A stretch of DNA of 64,000 nt from Diphasiastrum complanatum (taxonomy: Eukaryota > Streptophyta > Lycopodiopsida > Lycopodiales > Lycopodiaceae): positions 6,482,603 through 6,546,602 of the forward strand of contig CM055106.1 in the NCBI GenBank assembly GCA_029204225.1. Reading direction: 5' to 3'. The translations under genes and the position numbers were made by a program. How positions within the stretch are numbered: the first letter of the stretch is position 1; each line of letters starts with the position of its first letter. The notes under the pieces were generated by a model. That model did no database searches. It was not told the DNA's origin and worked only from the letters and a program-made list of their open reading frames with translations. Positions 12,275-24,290 of this stretch are shown here, piece after piece.

Positions 12275-12559
12275 TGTAGGAACTCAGTGGGCCTTCAACG
12301 GATACAACTTAGCCTTTCTGGTTCAGAGGTTGCACCAAAATCATGGAGCCTTTTGCCCCTTCTGTGAGCCGCGTTCCGGAATCCCGGACGCTTAGCCGCC
12401 CACGAATCCAAGTGCTCTCAATTGCCCACAAAGGGGCTGGTACCAGGGGACATTAAACACTTAGACATTTACCACTTATATCCACTTTGAACAAAGTCCC
12501 ACTTCTACTTATGGGATTTCTTTGAGCGTGGGTTGTGGCTCCACTTTGCCATTCCAACA
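12275..12559 (-). repeat. TRIM 5' LTR
   Basis: 285 bp. It begins TGTTGGAATGGC and ends CCTACA in the minus direction, next to the primer binding site. Confidence 0.9.
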
Positions 12560-13300
12560 TCTATGAGTGTCAATATCTCCTACCCAACTTGCATCTATAT
12601 ATCCGCTTAATACTTGGAGTTGATCTACATCAACTCGTCCATTATAGATTCAAAGGTCTGTGGTTGCTCGATCATATCTCATGACTATGATGAGAGCCTT
12701 CCAATGAATCATATCATGGTTAGCCATAAATTGGCTTAATGAACTGACAACAAATGTTATGTCTGATCTGGTGCAAACCATTGCATACATGAGATATTTA
12801 GTAATAGAATGGTATGGATAATCTCTCAGCTGCACATTTTTCTCTATTGACTGAGGACACTACTCTTTTGATAACTTTAAATTTGGATTTGTAGGTGAGT
12901 AGATGAGCTTGCAATTCATCATATCGTATTTAGAGCAAATTAAAAATATACCCATGTTGAGTGATATATAGCAGCCTCTTCCCTTTGTCTCTGTAAATCT
13001 GAATTATGAGATAGTAATGAGCCTTGCCTAGGTTTGTCATATCAAATTTTGAAAATAGCATCTATCTGATATCCTCTATAAGATAAATATTATACTGAAC
13101 AGTCACGTATCATCAACTCATAGTGTGATGATTATAAAGGATTGTTGCACGGTCTTGAAATAAACATTTGAATCTGTACAGCTTGGTTTAAATCAATGTT
13201 AAATGAGAAAAAAAATTATCTTTTGAAACCATGCTCAATAGATTGCTATAAGTAATAAAGCCTTTTATGGAGTTTGCATACATGATATTTTTTTCCATTG

Positions 13301-14415
13301 ATTATATAAACTTCTGGTTAAATCACGTATATATCTTTTCAATATGGTCTTATTCTTTATCAACAAATATAACTATAAACAGACCAGGTCATTTTTTATA
13401 AGAAAAATAAGACCTGGTCTTATTTTTTATCAACAAATTATATTCTCTATCCATTGCTTATCTCCAGAATGTGTTGAAATTCTTATATCTTTTAAGAGGC
13501 AATGGAGGTTGTATTTAATGATCTTATTGTTGTTGTCTCTAAATGGTAACACCTTCTTATGAGTCACTATCTATAAGTTGTTTTTTTCTTGAAGTATTCA
13601 AATTTGAATTTCATTCTTGTGTGTCGATGGTAGGAGTAATTTGTGATTCCTCTTGTCTTTCAGGTCAATAAACTAATCTCGAGTCAAAAAAATATAATAT
13701 TTGTAGTATTAAAAATCTATGAAATAGCATGATCATATAGCTTATGGACTTTATTTGAGGAAGTATAACCAATAAAAAATGATTTAATACTATAATTGGA
13801 GTCCAGCTTCTTTTTTATCTCTCTCTCTTTATTGTTAAATTAGATTAGAATAAGTCAATAGGATAGGTAATAAGGTGGCTTAAACAACTGTGCTATATTT
13901 GTATAATCCTTCAAAAGGAGGTTATCAGAATGGAATGATTGACATGCATTTAAATAAGCTATCGAGCATTTCTTTTTTTTCATTTTTAAACTCCGCATCA
14001 AGTGTAGTTCTAACAAGCTTTAAATGATCTGTCACCTATATCATTTCCTTGCATATTTGCATATCAAAATATAAAAGAGAATGCCTCAATTGAAAAAAAA
14101 AAAAAAAACTTGGAATATATATTGACAAGTAAATTGATGGAATTAATGTTGATGAAAAATCAAAGTCATCAAATTAAGTCAAAATTGTAGATGCATTAAC
14201 ACTAGAGTTGTTTTCAGCACATTTTTGTGCGCGTGCGCACACTAAGTGTGCATAAAACTCTTGGTCACTTGACGAGACATAGCATGCCATCAAATGATTG
14301 AAATTTCAATCTTTCAATTGTATATGGAACCAGACTTGACTCTTCATTGTGTTGTTGGAAGACTTAATTTTTTTTTCCCTCAATTGATGGCAATTTGCCC
14401 CCAAAAAAGTTCAAT
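13301..14415. other. AT-rich region with no recognised gene
   Basis: I find no protein similarity or RNA gene. Short homopolymers occur. A GTCTTATT...TTTTATCAACAAATTAT stretch is repeated at about 13345 and 13415. Confidence 0.5.
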
Positions 14416-14911
14416 TTTTAGCACTTCACATGGTTAACTTTAGGTGCATGTATATATCTCTATACGACTCGCAATTTAAATTATTTTTATGGAATTATTT
14501 CTATGGTCATGAAGAATTTTTGCGAGTAGACAGCCAAAGAAAAAGTTGTAAAACTCACCTCCAAAAGAGCTAAAACTTTATAGCGCCTTTCAATTATTTT
14601 CAACACTTGACATGGGTAATGTTAGATGCACATATCTATCTCTACATAACTCCAAACTGAAAAAAAAAAAAAATCGAGAGACTTGTTTCTATGGTTATAT
14701 AATATTTTTTTAAAGTAAAACCAAAAAAATATTGTTAAAATCATGGTATTATACACGCATATATGATATTTCCAGTTTTGGTGATTTTTATGAGCACATG
14801 TATCTATCTCTATAGATCTCCAAATTTAATTTTTTTTTGATAGCCATGTTTCTATAATCATATAGGATTTATAAGAGTTGACAAGCTAAAAATTGCATGT
14901 AAAATTCACAA
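14416..14911. repeat. Three degenerate tandem repeats of about 175-180 bp
   Basis: Units begin near 14416, 14597 and 14770. Each has a TGCA(C/T)(A/G)TATCTATCTCTA block, then a (T)n or (A)n stretch, then TTTCTATGGTCATA and a 'GACAGCCAAAAA...TGTAAAACTCAC' end. They are quite diverged from each other. The role is unknown. The period is close to satellite monomer length, but only three copies are present. Confidence 0.65.
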
Positions 14912-16065
14912 CAATGTAGTCTCATATATGAAAATATCGAAGTTTCATCAGTACCCCCACATGTTTGACACATCATATCTTACATATAAGTTGCTCAAAA
15001 TGAAGGTCTCAAAATTTTTAATCAGTAAATGTATATATGAAGAACACACATGTGAAAGTATTTGATGTGATTCATCATAGTTTATGAGATATGAGTTTTT
15101 GAATAAGTGCTTGAAATGCACACTTTTGTGTGCATTTTGATATGACTAGTGTTATTGATGGACATACAAATTTGTCTAGACAAAATTGTAGTTCAAGGAG
15201 CTTGTGATTTTGCTAGAATAGGTAGAGAAGCATATGTTACAATATTTAATAAGCTCAACGACAAATAAGAAATTAAACCAAGATCATTATATTTAAAGCA
15301 GGAGTGAAATATCTTAAACATTTGAATACATAAGATTATAGGCATATTGAAGAGACATATCAAACACAAGGCTTATATCTTTATAGTGTTTTCAAACAAT
15401 TTATTTATTGATATGAATAGATTACTAGATTTATGATATATTTTTATGATAAAACAAATGAAAAAGTGAATGATAAGATAGTCATAGTCCTTAAGTTAAA
15501 TAATAAAAAATTGTTAAAGGGCAAAAATTGGAGAGGGTAACTTAATATAACATTTCTAAATGATGCCCTTGGGGAATCAAGATATCAATGAGCTTCAATT
15601 TCATCTTCTAGGTAGAAGATGAAATTTGAAAGCTGGTAGCTTTTCAGATATTATTTTTATTGAACTTAATAAAGTTCAAAATGTTGTGGATATATTATGT
15701 GTCTTTAATAGCTAATTATTGGTTTTGAGAGAGGATCATGATATATTATTATGGACATTTTGTAGAACATCTTATCCTTGGATTATCAAAGAGCATATTA
15801 ATGAAGGCCCTCAATGTTCCTAGAAAAAAAGGCTTCAATGGAGAATGACAGTTGGCCAATGATTGAAAACAATAGCATGTTCAATGTGTCTCTCATAGAA
15901 TGACATTCAAACATCCTTGTTTGTATTGCATGAAAGACAAGCTCTAATAATAATAAAAAAATATGATAGAGAGAGCCATTTTTTGAATCTTTATGAAAAT
16001 TCCAAGAATTTAATCATTTTTTAAGTTGCAAATGAAATAATTGCTCTAATTGCTAAATATAAGGC
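14912..16065. other. AT-rich region with no recognised gene
   Basis: Stretches between 15150 and 15960 show fragmentary reading frames, but no motif I can assign. Confidence 0.4.

Positions 16066-16139
<74 letters not shown>
16066..16139. repeat. (TA)n(TG)n compound microsatellite
   Basis: A TA run followed directly by a TG run of about 45 bases. The reading frame through it (poly Val-Cys) is an artefact. Confidence 0.95.
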
Positions 16140-16140
<1 letters not shown>

Positions 16141-17393
16141 ATTCTTTTTCATTCTTTGCCTCTCGAACTGGAATGGTTTCAAAACCAGCGGGTAAGCGTA
16201 TGGGTATATGAATATTTTATGCCCACACTTTTTAGTAGCTGGTTAATATTGATATCTGGCGGATATGAAAAAATGATATTACTCGACTAATACCATGTGT
16301 AATACCCGCCAAATACCCGCCAATACCCATCACAAAATCATATAACCGGATGCATAACCGGAACCTTGCAATTTCTATGTTAGAAATAGCTTTAACCACC
16401 AGTAATAAAACTTCAAATTTTTCATATACCTTGACTCGATGAGTATCACAAGAAGTTAATACCCGTAAGACACTAGTCCTAAGAAAATGACTTTGTATGC
16501 TTTCTATGTTGGAGGCTATTAGGTAGAATTTGTGCTTATTCCATGTGATTGCAAAACTTTTCTACCTACAAAAAATGTTTAGTGTCATGAAGAACTATAA
16601 AATGCAATAAGTGAGATTGTGAGCAAAATAATCTTATGTAATCGGCATATTATCATATAATTTTGGGTCTAATATTTTTGTAAGCTAATTACTTCTTATA
16701 AAGGTAAAAGAAGTGTATGACATGAAAACAGTTGTACTGATAAAAGTAAAATGCCATAAGAACATTTCTGCTTGGAAAAAAATTATTTACGGAAGCTCGA
16801 TATAGTTTCAATCTTGGCTCATAAACTACCTCGCCATGCTTTTACATTCGTAAATCAATTTTGACATTTTTGTGTAGGAATTGGAGGAGTCTCACAAAAC
16901 CGAATCTGTGGGGCAAAATTTTGTATGGCAAAAAAAGAAAGAAAGAGAAAAGTAATTACGAGGAGGAAGGGAAACTCCCTCGAGCGGGTTTACCTGGGGA
17001 AGGGCGTCCACACCTGAGGGCTACGTCCGCCCTTCTTGGGCATAACTCCCTCGGTTTATTTCAGGAGTTTATTGTTTTTTTGTGGTCCTCGGTTTTTGAC
17101 TTTTTTTATAGGTAGAATATCCTCCTCCTGACTTTTTTACATACTTTTTGTGGCTCATGACTTGCTTTTGAAAAATTTTGCATATTTGGTCAGCATGTTG
17201 CTTTCACATGGTTCAAATTTCTTTGTCGGTCTCCCCAAAGGCCCATTTTCACATTCAACAAACTGAATTTCTGAGGAAGCCTATTATTCTGTCTATAATT
17301 TGCGTTTGGGCTGATAGTGAACAGTTGGCACATTTTCATTGGCTCCGAACACGGACGTTCAGAGCCATAGTGCAACAACTGTCAACTCGGAAG
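16140..17393. other. No recognised gene
   Basis: AACCGGA and AATACCCGCC motifs repeat near 16290-16360. Frames at 16861-17115 and 17178-17402 have no recognisable domains and I do not call them. Confidence 0.4.
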
Positions 17394-17564
17394 GGCAGTT
17401 GAAGGGCCCAAATAACAAATTATGCCCCTTAGCAGGCGTGGGCAGGCCTTGCTACAGGGCAGTTGAATGGCCCAAATAACAAATTATGCCGGTTAGGAGG
17501 CGTGGGCAGGCCTTGCTACCCTGTAGCGGTTAGGAGGCGTGGGCAGGCCTTGCTACCCTGTAGC
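17394..17564. repeat. GC-rich tandem repeats (63-bp and 37-bp units)
   Basis: A 63-base unit (GGGCAGTTGAAGGGCCCAA...CAGGCCTTGCTACA) occurs twice at 17394-17520. Its tail (GGTTAGGAGGCGTGGGCAGG...) is then repeated as a 37-base unit at 17491-17527 and 17528-17564. It lies about 0.7 kb before the MYB start codon. Confidence 0.85.
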
Positions 17565-18292
17565 AGGCATCCTTGAAAGCATCTCCCCGCAGGGCGGCTC
17601 AGTGCATGAAGGCCACCTGCTATAGAGGGTAGCTGGCCTGCTCATATTTTAATGCATATATTACCTCCTGCATCAGTGTAGGTGTCGGTGATATGATGGA
17701 CCATCTCCTTGTCTTTGCATTGTGCATTATTAAATCTGATCGGATGTAGATGCACGAATCTCCAGATTTCGGACATGCATGCTCCAGTAGGCCACCAAAG
17801 ATCGTGCGGACAAACTAAACATGAAGTCTGATCGGCTGGATAAGGTCTTAGTGGAATTGCTGTTTAGTACCCATATTTGAAGCTGCCGTATACGCGCGGT
17901 CCACCTCTCACAATGATAATCGGCTGTAAAATGTACAATGGAAGGTAAATTTTTTTCGGATTATGGGGTTTTGCTGATCAAAGTTACCACTTACAGCCAT
18001 GTTTCTATCTCTATTAGCTTATTTGTCAATGCATAGATCAATCTCAGAATTATTGGATTAAGGGAAAGCGTCGAATAAAGTGGTGACAATTTGGAATCTA
18101 AATTATATCTTTCGTGCACTAGATTAATAACTATTGAGACTTGGCAGCAGCTAGACATCATTAGAATTTGCTGCGGTTCAAAATACAGCATCTAGGAGCT
18201 CACAGCTCACTAGTAATAATCATCAGAGCAATCGCCGTGCAACTTTAAGGTGAATTTAACGAAGTCAGATGGAACCATCGTAATTGCTGATA
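17565..18292 (+). promoter_or_regulatory. Upstream region of the MYB gene
   Basis: This is the likely promoter and 5' UTR, by position only. I see no strong TATA box. No transposon coding sequence is present between the tandem repeats and the start codon. Confidence 0.35.
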
Positions 18293-20353
18293 ATGGGAAG
18301 GTATTCTTGCTGCCAGAAGGAGAAACTAAAGAAAGGACTGTGGTCACCTGATGAAGATGAAAAGTTGGTGAGATACATCACGAATCATGGCCACGGTTGT
18401 TGGAGCGCAGTGCCAAAGCAAGCAGGTACGTCCGTTTTAGCTCGTCAATTTAACGTTCATAGTATAAGCCGCGGGTCCTTTCTGTCCCTTCCTTAAAGGT
18501 GGGTGAAAGAAAGTTGTACTATTGGCCGATTCACTGTTATTATTTTACACGATGACAGCATTGTGAATTGTGATGGAAGCTTTGCTCGTTGCTTTACTTT
18601 CACGGTTTAATTGATGTCGCATGTTTCAAATTCTCCTTGCCTAAATTCGAAACAGACTAAGCAAGCAAATTAATCGTGATGTTAATATGATAAATCAGGA
18701 CTTCAAAGATGCGGAAAGAGTTGCAGACTTAGGTGGATTAACTACTTGAGACCAGACTTAAAACGGGGCATTTTCACTCCAGAAGAGAAGAAACTAGTTA
18801 TAGAGCTTCATGCTGTTATTGGCAACAGGTCCTTGAGCTTAAACCATTTCCACAGACTACGTTATTATATTCGTTTTGATAGAGTATCCTTCAATAGTTA
18901 ATTTCGGGAATCAAAGCTTGAGTTTACAACTGTTATGATTCAGCTTCCATATTTGAACCTTGCGGATGCAGTTTTTTCACTAACATTTGTAGATCTGACA
19001 ATAAAGAGCTGAATTAGCTTTTCTTTATTACGGGAAATCTTCGTAAGCAGGTGGTCTCAGATAGCTACTCAGTTACCAGGTCGCACAGATAACGAGATCA
19101 AAAACTTTTGGAACACTTGTATTAAGAAGAAGCTGAAACAGAACAGGATGGAGCTCAGCATTCATCACCCTATTGATGAGATTGAGCGACCTGCTGTGGA
19201 AGCAAAAGGTCCGGCTACGTCGTATAAGCACACCTCGGTGGAAGGAACTCATGAAAGTGTGAACATGGAAGATCTACGGTTATCAAGTGATTTCAGCCAG
19301 CAGGACAAATCTCATCCTCATTCTAGGAGTGGACAGGCTACCTCTGAGAAATGGATTGTGGATTTGGTGCCAAAATTGAGCTCCCTTACCAAGTTACGAG
19401 CACCAAATCCCTCTCCCAAAGACAGCTACAATTACGAGAAAATTTTGACCCTGGAACAAGAGGAAGCCTTCCAAAGCGGTCCTCTGACACCTTCGACTTT
19501 ACCATCAGATCATTCACTCCTGACTAGACAAAGCTTGCATGAAGACATGCCTAAACTTAGACGAAAGTCAAGCTTTCCTTTAAGCATGGGTTTGAATTAT
19601 TTGGACATGATGACCGCTCCAGCTACATCAGTTCATCCGTTTCTCTGTTATCTGCAATGTCCGCCGTCTCTACAGGAGCTTAAACCGTCCCATTTGATAA
19701 GGAGCAGCACGCTTTCCAGAATGCAGTCATCCAGCGGCCTGAACAAATGGGATGCGGCAAAGTTGAAACTCGGCGACCTGGGATCGTCGGATACCCGTTA
19801 TGCAGATTCTGCTGAGTTAACTGCAATCACTGCTAATACAGTATCGGATAATCTCACAAATCGGCATCTTCGTGGGTACAATCAAATCGTGGATTTCGAA
19901 GACCTAGCAGCCGCAACAGCCTCAATATTGGATGCGAATAGCGGTGTAACAAACAGAGATCATTTTCAGGAAAACATAAGCAGTACAAGTAGAAACAGGA
20001 ATGGCGATTGCGCTACAGCTAGTACCGGTCATGATATTTCTTGGCCGATGAATGAAGACAACTTTCAATCGAGTGTTGTCTCACCAGACTACTTGAAACG
20101 AGTTAGTACTTCTGAGATGTCTTATGACAGAAACGTCCTAGTAGAATTCCCAGAGCTTGACAATGAATCCATGAAATGGTGCGAGTTGATGCCGGAATCT
20201 TACGCCTTGAGAGACTTTGAGAGCAAGATCGACGAACCTCATCCGACTACTACTGAGCCAATGGTTTGGCACCAGCATGGGACCGTCGATCTGTACGATA
20301 GAACGGGCCATGTTACTACGTATACGATGTCCCCAGTCATTGATCAAATATGA
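18293..20353 (+). CDS. R2R3-MYB transcription factor (MYB61/86/26/103-like)
   Basis: A sequence-specific nuclear DNA-binding regulator. Three exons: 18293-18425, 18699-18828 and 19051-20353, joined in phase with GT/AG borders (introns of 273 and 222 bp), giving 521 residues. Exons 1 and 2 are 133 and 130 bp, the usual R2R3-MYB sizes. R2 starts [20 protein letters not shown] and has its three tryptophans. R3 runs '[20 protein letters not shown]', then '[19 protein letters not shown]', with Phe replacing the first Trp as usual. The start 'MGR.SCC.K.KL.KGLWSP' and 'HGHGCWS.VPK.AG' point to the clade of MYB61/86 (subgroup 13) and MYB26/103, whose known members control secondary walls, lignin or anther wall thickening. 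The C-terminal 370 residues are acidic/serine-rich, probably for activation, and resemble nothing I recognise. The gene lies in the spacer of the large inverted duplication. No disabling change is visible. The precise subgroup is uncertain. Confidence 0.93.
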
Positions 20354-21620
20354 CAGAGAAACTGTTTATATATAATCTGGAGTTCTTGAATCATTGTACG
20401 GTCTTACCGATGTCACATTTATGTTCTAACCTTAAGCTCGCATTCCAATACATTACATGTAACAAGAATGTATGCACAGCTGTAGCTTGTGAGCTGTCTG
20501 AAGCCTAATCACGGTTATCCTTCACACTGATTAATCTCATATTATGTTATACACCGTTGTCAGAGATGATGAACATCTTGACCTCGCTGTCAATGACGGG
20601 AAGACGACGCTTTTTTTGTCTTCTTTACAATGCAAAGGCACGCGCATGCATATGGTTGAAAGATGTAACGGGAAACTGAGTGTCAATCATCTTGATTCCA
20701 GAATGAACTATTGCACTGCAACGAAATAGTGAAAAAGCAGCAAGAAATTCTGAGCAGATTCACACTCAGCAATCCAAAAAGTGCAATTTAACATAGATCT
20801 GCCGCCAATAACATCCATATTGTTCTCGGCGACTACACATTCATATGAAGCTTTATTTCCTTCGATGTCTGTCCTCATTTGTGCTGCTGATTTGAATCGA
20901 ACAAAGGAATGACATGTTCACCAATACAAAACTCATTGGAGTTACTGGAAGGCAATCATTCATATGAAGTTATGAATCTTCACCCTTCACATGTACTGGA
21001 GTTACATCTTCACTTTCCAAGGCCTCCAATAAGTATGCGTTAACGGACATACGTGCAAGTTATCAAGCAAATGCAATTGATAATTTATAGATTGTTTGAG
21101 AAGTACTTCACCTCGAAATAAAATTCCTCTCTCGTGAGATAAAAACAGTCAGACAGCCATCAGAACAGAGAAGACATAGAATATACTACATCATCAGTGC
21201 TGCATGGGCCGTATCATCGTTAAAATGACAGATCCAGTTATGGAGTGGCGAAAAAAGGTTGATGCTCATATGTTAGCCTAGAAAATTTGACCATGTTGTA
21301 AATTGGTAGCCGCTTGATATCGAAGCCTGCTGAAGATTCAAGACCTGGTTGAAAACAGCGAAATGACTGAATTACCATCAAAGACGATGCAGAACAGCGT
21401 TCATTGTATTTTAGAACTGCCTTTTCGAAGTCGATTTATTCTGCCTGCCATTAACTTTACTGGCAATATATACATGCTTTTGATTCTTCGAACGAAACAT
21501 GACTAGTTTTCTCGCTCCATGATCAGGAATTTTACAGATGACTGCTTTAATGGAGCCAGCTATTTCTATATTGAACGTTTGATTTGAGCGGTTCATGATT
21601 TGTTTTGAAATACTTGGTTT
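20354..21620. other. MYB 3' flank; no further gene
   Basis: The first few hundred bases probably include the MYB 3' UTR. Frames of 60-69 codons here have no recognisable motif. Confidence 0.4.
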
Positions 21621-22669
21621 TGATCTTGTGGTTTAGGGTCAGTTGATCAGAGTGTTATGTTGAATCATAAGCATGTGTTGAATCTGAATTATGCTATCGC
21701 TCGCATGGGAACAAATCTCTGCGTGACATGTTAGAATTCAGTTCACTTTGCAAGTGCTTAGGTCTAGGGTTGAAGGTGGATAGGAAGAACCGCTACAAGC
21801 GTTACGAACAGAATAGGAAGACCTACGAGCAATGACAAAAGATTATGTTTCTTTCATGAAGATCCTACATGCAATACAACAGACTTTGATGTACAAGCAC
21901 AATAAGGCTCATGAATGGCAATAGGAGCTAATCCATTCTTTTAATTATGTCTTGTAATTAAATTGTACAAATATAAAAAAGGCACATAGATGCAAAATGT
22001 ACATACATTGACAGATTGAATGCCATGTACACTCTCTTGTGTTCTAATCAAGCTATTTCAAGAGAAATTGTTTTGTGTCATTGCACACTTTTTAGTTATA
22101 TCTAATTTACATTTCACATAGACTATTCATAGATTCAACGTAATTGTTTGATGGTGAATGTTGAATGCTTCTGAATGCTTTTGATGATTCTTGCTTCCAC
22201 ACATTACATTTGATTTGTGTATGGCTACATAATCAATTGTATAGATCCTAATGATTTCAAAGTTCGGATCAACTTGAATCTGACAGGCGTAGTTCATTGC
22301 ACCAAGGAAACAAACTGCTTTGTTTCCCAACTTCCTTTGATCATGATCAATGGTAATGTGATAATCTTGACTAATTTCAAACGTCTATGTTTCTCCTACA
22401 CTTTAGAACAAAAGGGATAATGGTTTATACCTCCTGCGACATTTATACATGTGCTAAGAGTGTGAAAAACTTTGAATGAGCAATCAGAATTCACATCGTG
22501 GTTTTAGGCCTCAAAATAGTCAAATTGCAATTTACTAGTTTTTGCCAAGGTTTTCATATTGACATAACTAATCTATTTTTTCAAGAAAATAACTTTATTG
22601 TTGACATAATTACACAAAAAAGCTTATTAACGTTAACCAAAAGTGACCTTTTGGTGACGCTTGCCCGAG
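21621..22669. other. Non-coding inner block of right inverted-duplication arm
   Basis: Counterpart of 8740-9427 up to about 22270. The remaining 400 bases have no match in the left arm. No coding function is supported. Confidence 0.6.
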
Positions 22670-22804
22670 GGGCTTTACAAAGAGGGCTAGTGGGACCCAT
22701 CGGGCTTTACAAAAAAGTCCACCGGGCCCACCATTGCGCTAGTACATGGAATATTTTACCTTCATAGTGAGCCGGCGGGCCTGACGGGCTCCTTTGTAAA
22801 GCCC
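22670..22804. repeat. 135-bp foldback element, right copy
   Basis: Starts GGGCTTTACAAAG and ends TTTGTAAAGCCC. A second direct copy of the motif lies 32-45 bases in. Same length and position relative to the Copia integrase as 8605-8739, so it was in place before the duplication. Confidence 0.6.
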
Positions 22805-22837
22805 GGCAGGTAACCTATTTGGCAGATTTTGGCCAGT

Positions 22838-24290
22838 GGAACGTAAATGCGAATGCCTCAAGGTCGAATGGAGGTGGAGAGTATATCTCTACAAAATTCC
22901 AAGAGTATTGTGAGCAACAAGGCATCAAAGGAGGGCTCACTTGTCCTTACTCACCTCAACAAAACGGGGTGGCTGAGAGGAAAAACCACACCTTAAGTGA
23001 GTGTGCAAAGGACATGAGGTTGGATGCCTTCCAAAGTCCTTTTGGGGTCACTTGTGCAAATTATCTATGCAAGATGTTTTCTAATCTTGCTATTGGAGGT
23101 AAAAACACCATTTGAGTTTTTGATAAGAAGAATCCAAATATTGAAATTTTGAGGATCTTTGGATCCATATGTTTTGTCCATGTTCCTTTGAATGTAAGGA
23201 ATAAAGAGGATTCCAACTCAATCAAGGGAATTATGGTAGGATATTCCACATCAAGGAAATCTTATAGGATTTTTGTTCCATGTACTAACAAGATTGTGGC
23301 TAGTAGAGATGTGATCTTTCATGAAGGACAAAATTCCAAGCTTGATGGGGCCAAGAGCACTCAACATAATGGAGGATATTTACATCTACCAATAATCCAA
23401 GATGATGATGGAAAGGGGTCGAGACTTGAGGAGTTTTCTCAATCCAAAACTCCAAGAAGATCATCAAGGGACAAGGTTGAGCCTATTAGGCTTACATAGG
23501 TTGACAATTAGGCTCACATATGTTGACAAGCGGAAAAAAACCAATATGGGTTTATCTCTTTTGATGAGCCTACTAATGAACAAGATGCTTTAAAGTCAAA
23601 ATTTTGGCTTGACGCAATGCTTTTGGAGTATGATGCATTAATTTCAAATCAAACATGGGAATTGGTTGATCTCCCACCTAAAAAGAAAGCAATTGATTGC
23701 AAGTGGGTCTTTAGTGTCAAATATAACAAGATGGTTCAATCAATAAATATAAATCTAGGATTTGTACAAAAGGTCATGCTCAAGTCAAAGGTCTAGGCTA
23801 TGAAGGCTTTTGCTCCTATGGCAAAAAAAAAATGACAACAATCAGGATCTTGATTGCATTGGCATCTACTTTGAATTGATTCATGTATCAAATGGATGTG
23901 ACTAATGCATTTCTCCATGGCTATCTTGAGGAGGATATCTACATGTCACAATCCAAGGGATTCATTATGCAAGGCAAAGAAGATAAGATAATTTGCTTAC
24001 TCTTCAAAAGCTTGTATGGTCTCAAACAAGCGCCAAGATCTTGGTACTCTCAACTCAATTCCATCCCTCTCTCATTATATTTTAGTCTTAGTGAGTAGGA
24101 TTCATCTGTTTACTTCAATTTTATTGGTAGTGATGTGATCATTCTTGCTCTATGTGTAGATAACATCATCTTTTGTGAAAATAATGTCAAACCTTATTGA
24201 TGAGACAAAACCAGCATTAGAAAAATAATTCAGAATGTAAGATCTTAGTCCTTTGCACTATATCTTAGGCCTTGAGGTAGTTAGGATAGC
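22838..24290 (+). pseudogene. Ty1/Copia integrase-RT fragment, right copy
   Basis: Starts inside the integrase core ('ASRSNGGGEYISTKFQEYCE'), continues with 'PYSPQQNGVAERKNHTL', 'RIFGSICFVHVPLNVRNKED' and 'IKGIMVGYSTSRKSYRIFVP', and reaches RT ('NQTWELVDLPPKKKAIDCKW', '[19 protein letters not shown]', '[17 protein letters not shown]'). The polymerase YVDD box is mutated: the region near 24160 reads like 'ALCVDNIIFC'. It ends near 'LHYILGLEVV'. Several stops and frame shifts. Same lineage as the Copia at 35463-38834 (shared 'FVHVPL' and 'SIKGIMVG'). Confidence 0.88.

Larger units (their letters stand above)
11900..12559 (-). mobile_element. Complete TRIM (miniature LTR retrotransposon), 660 bp
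   Basis: A miniature LTR element with every expected part, on the minus strand. One LTR is 12275-12559 and the other 11900-12227. The interior is only 47 bases (12228-12274). LTRs start TGTTGGAA and end CTACA. The interior begins with TGGTATCAGAGC (tRNA-iMet primer site), directly after the first LTR, and ends with the purine tract TTTGAGGGGGAG, directly before the second. The 5-bp duplication TCTAT flanks it at 11895-11899 and 12560-12564. It has no coding capacity, so it needs proteins from another element. I see no 5S rRNA-like stretch in the LTR, so it is probably not Cassandra. The LTRs are clearly diverged. Confidence 0.92.
11340..13300 (-). pseudogene. Ty1/Copia RT-RNase H fragment, interrupted by a TRIM
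   Basis: On the minus strand, 12650-12835 encodes 'YAMVCTRSDITFVVSSLSQF', the RT/RNase H connection of Copia. It continues as 'IDASWVGDIDTH' at 12560-12620, then after the 660-bp insertion as 'FTFLLNNGPISWK' at 11830-11880, and RNase H debris reaches 11400. Upstream, 12840-13250 contains decayed RT. The host sequence is continuous across the inserted element once one copy of its 5-bp duplication is removed. The relation to the element at 39760-41960 is close. Confidence 0.75.

Noticed and set aside
12277-12560. A simple tandem duplication at 11900-12560
   Set aside because: TG...CA ends, primer site, polypurine tract and the TCTAT duplication show it is an LTR pair, not a plain tandem repeat.
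16861-17115. 84-codon + strand frame with a basic stretch
   Set aside because: No domain, starts in poly-Lys low-complexity sequence and lies in non-coding DNA.
17394-17564. CRISPR-like spaced repeats
   Set aside because: Contiguous tandem units without regular unique spacers, in a plant genome.
20138-20347. Minus-strand frame inside the MYB last exon
   Set aside because: Shadow of the MYB coding sequence.
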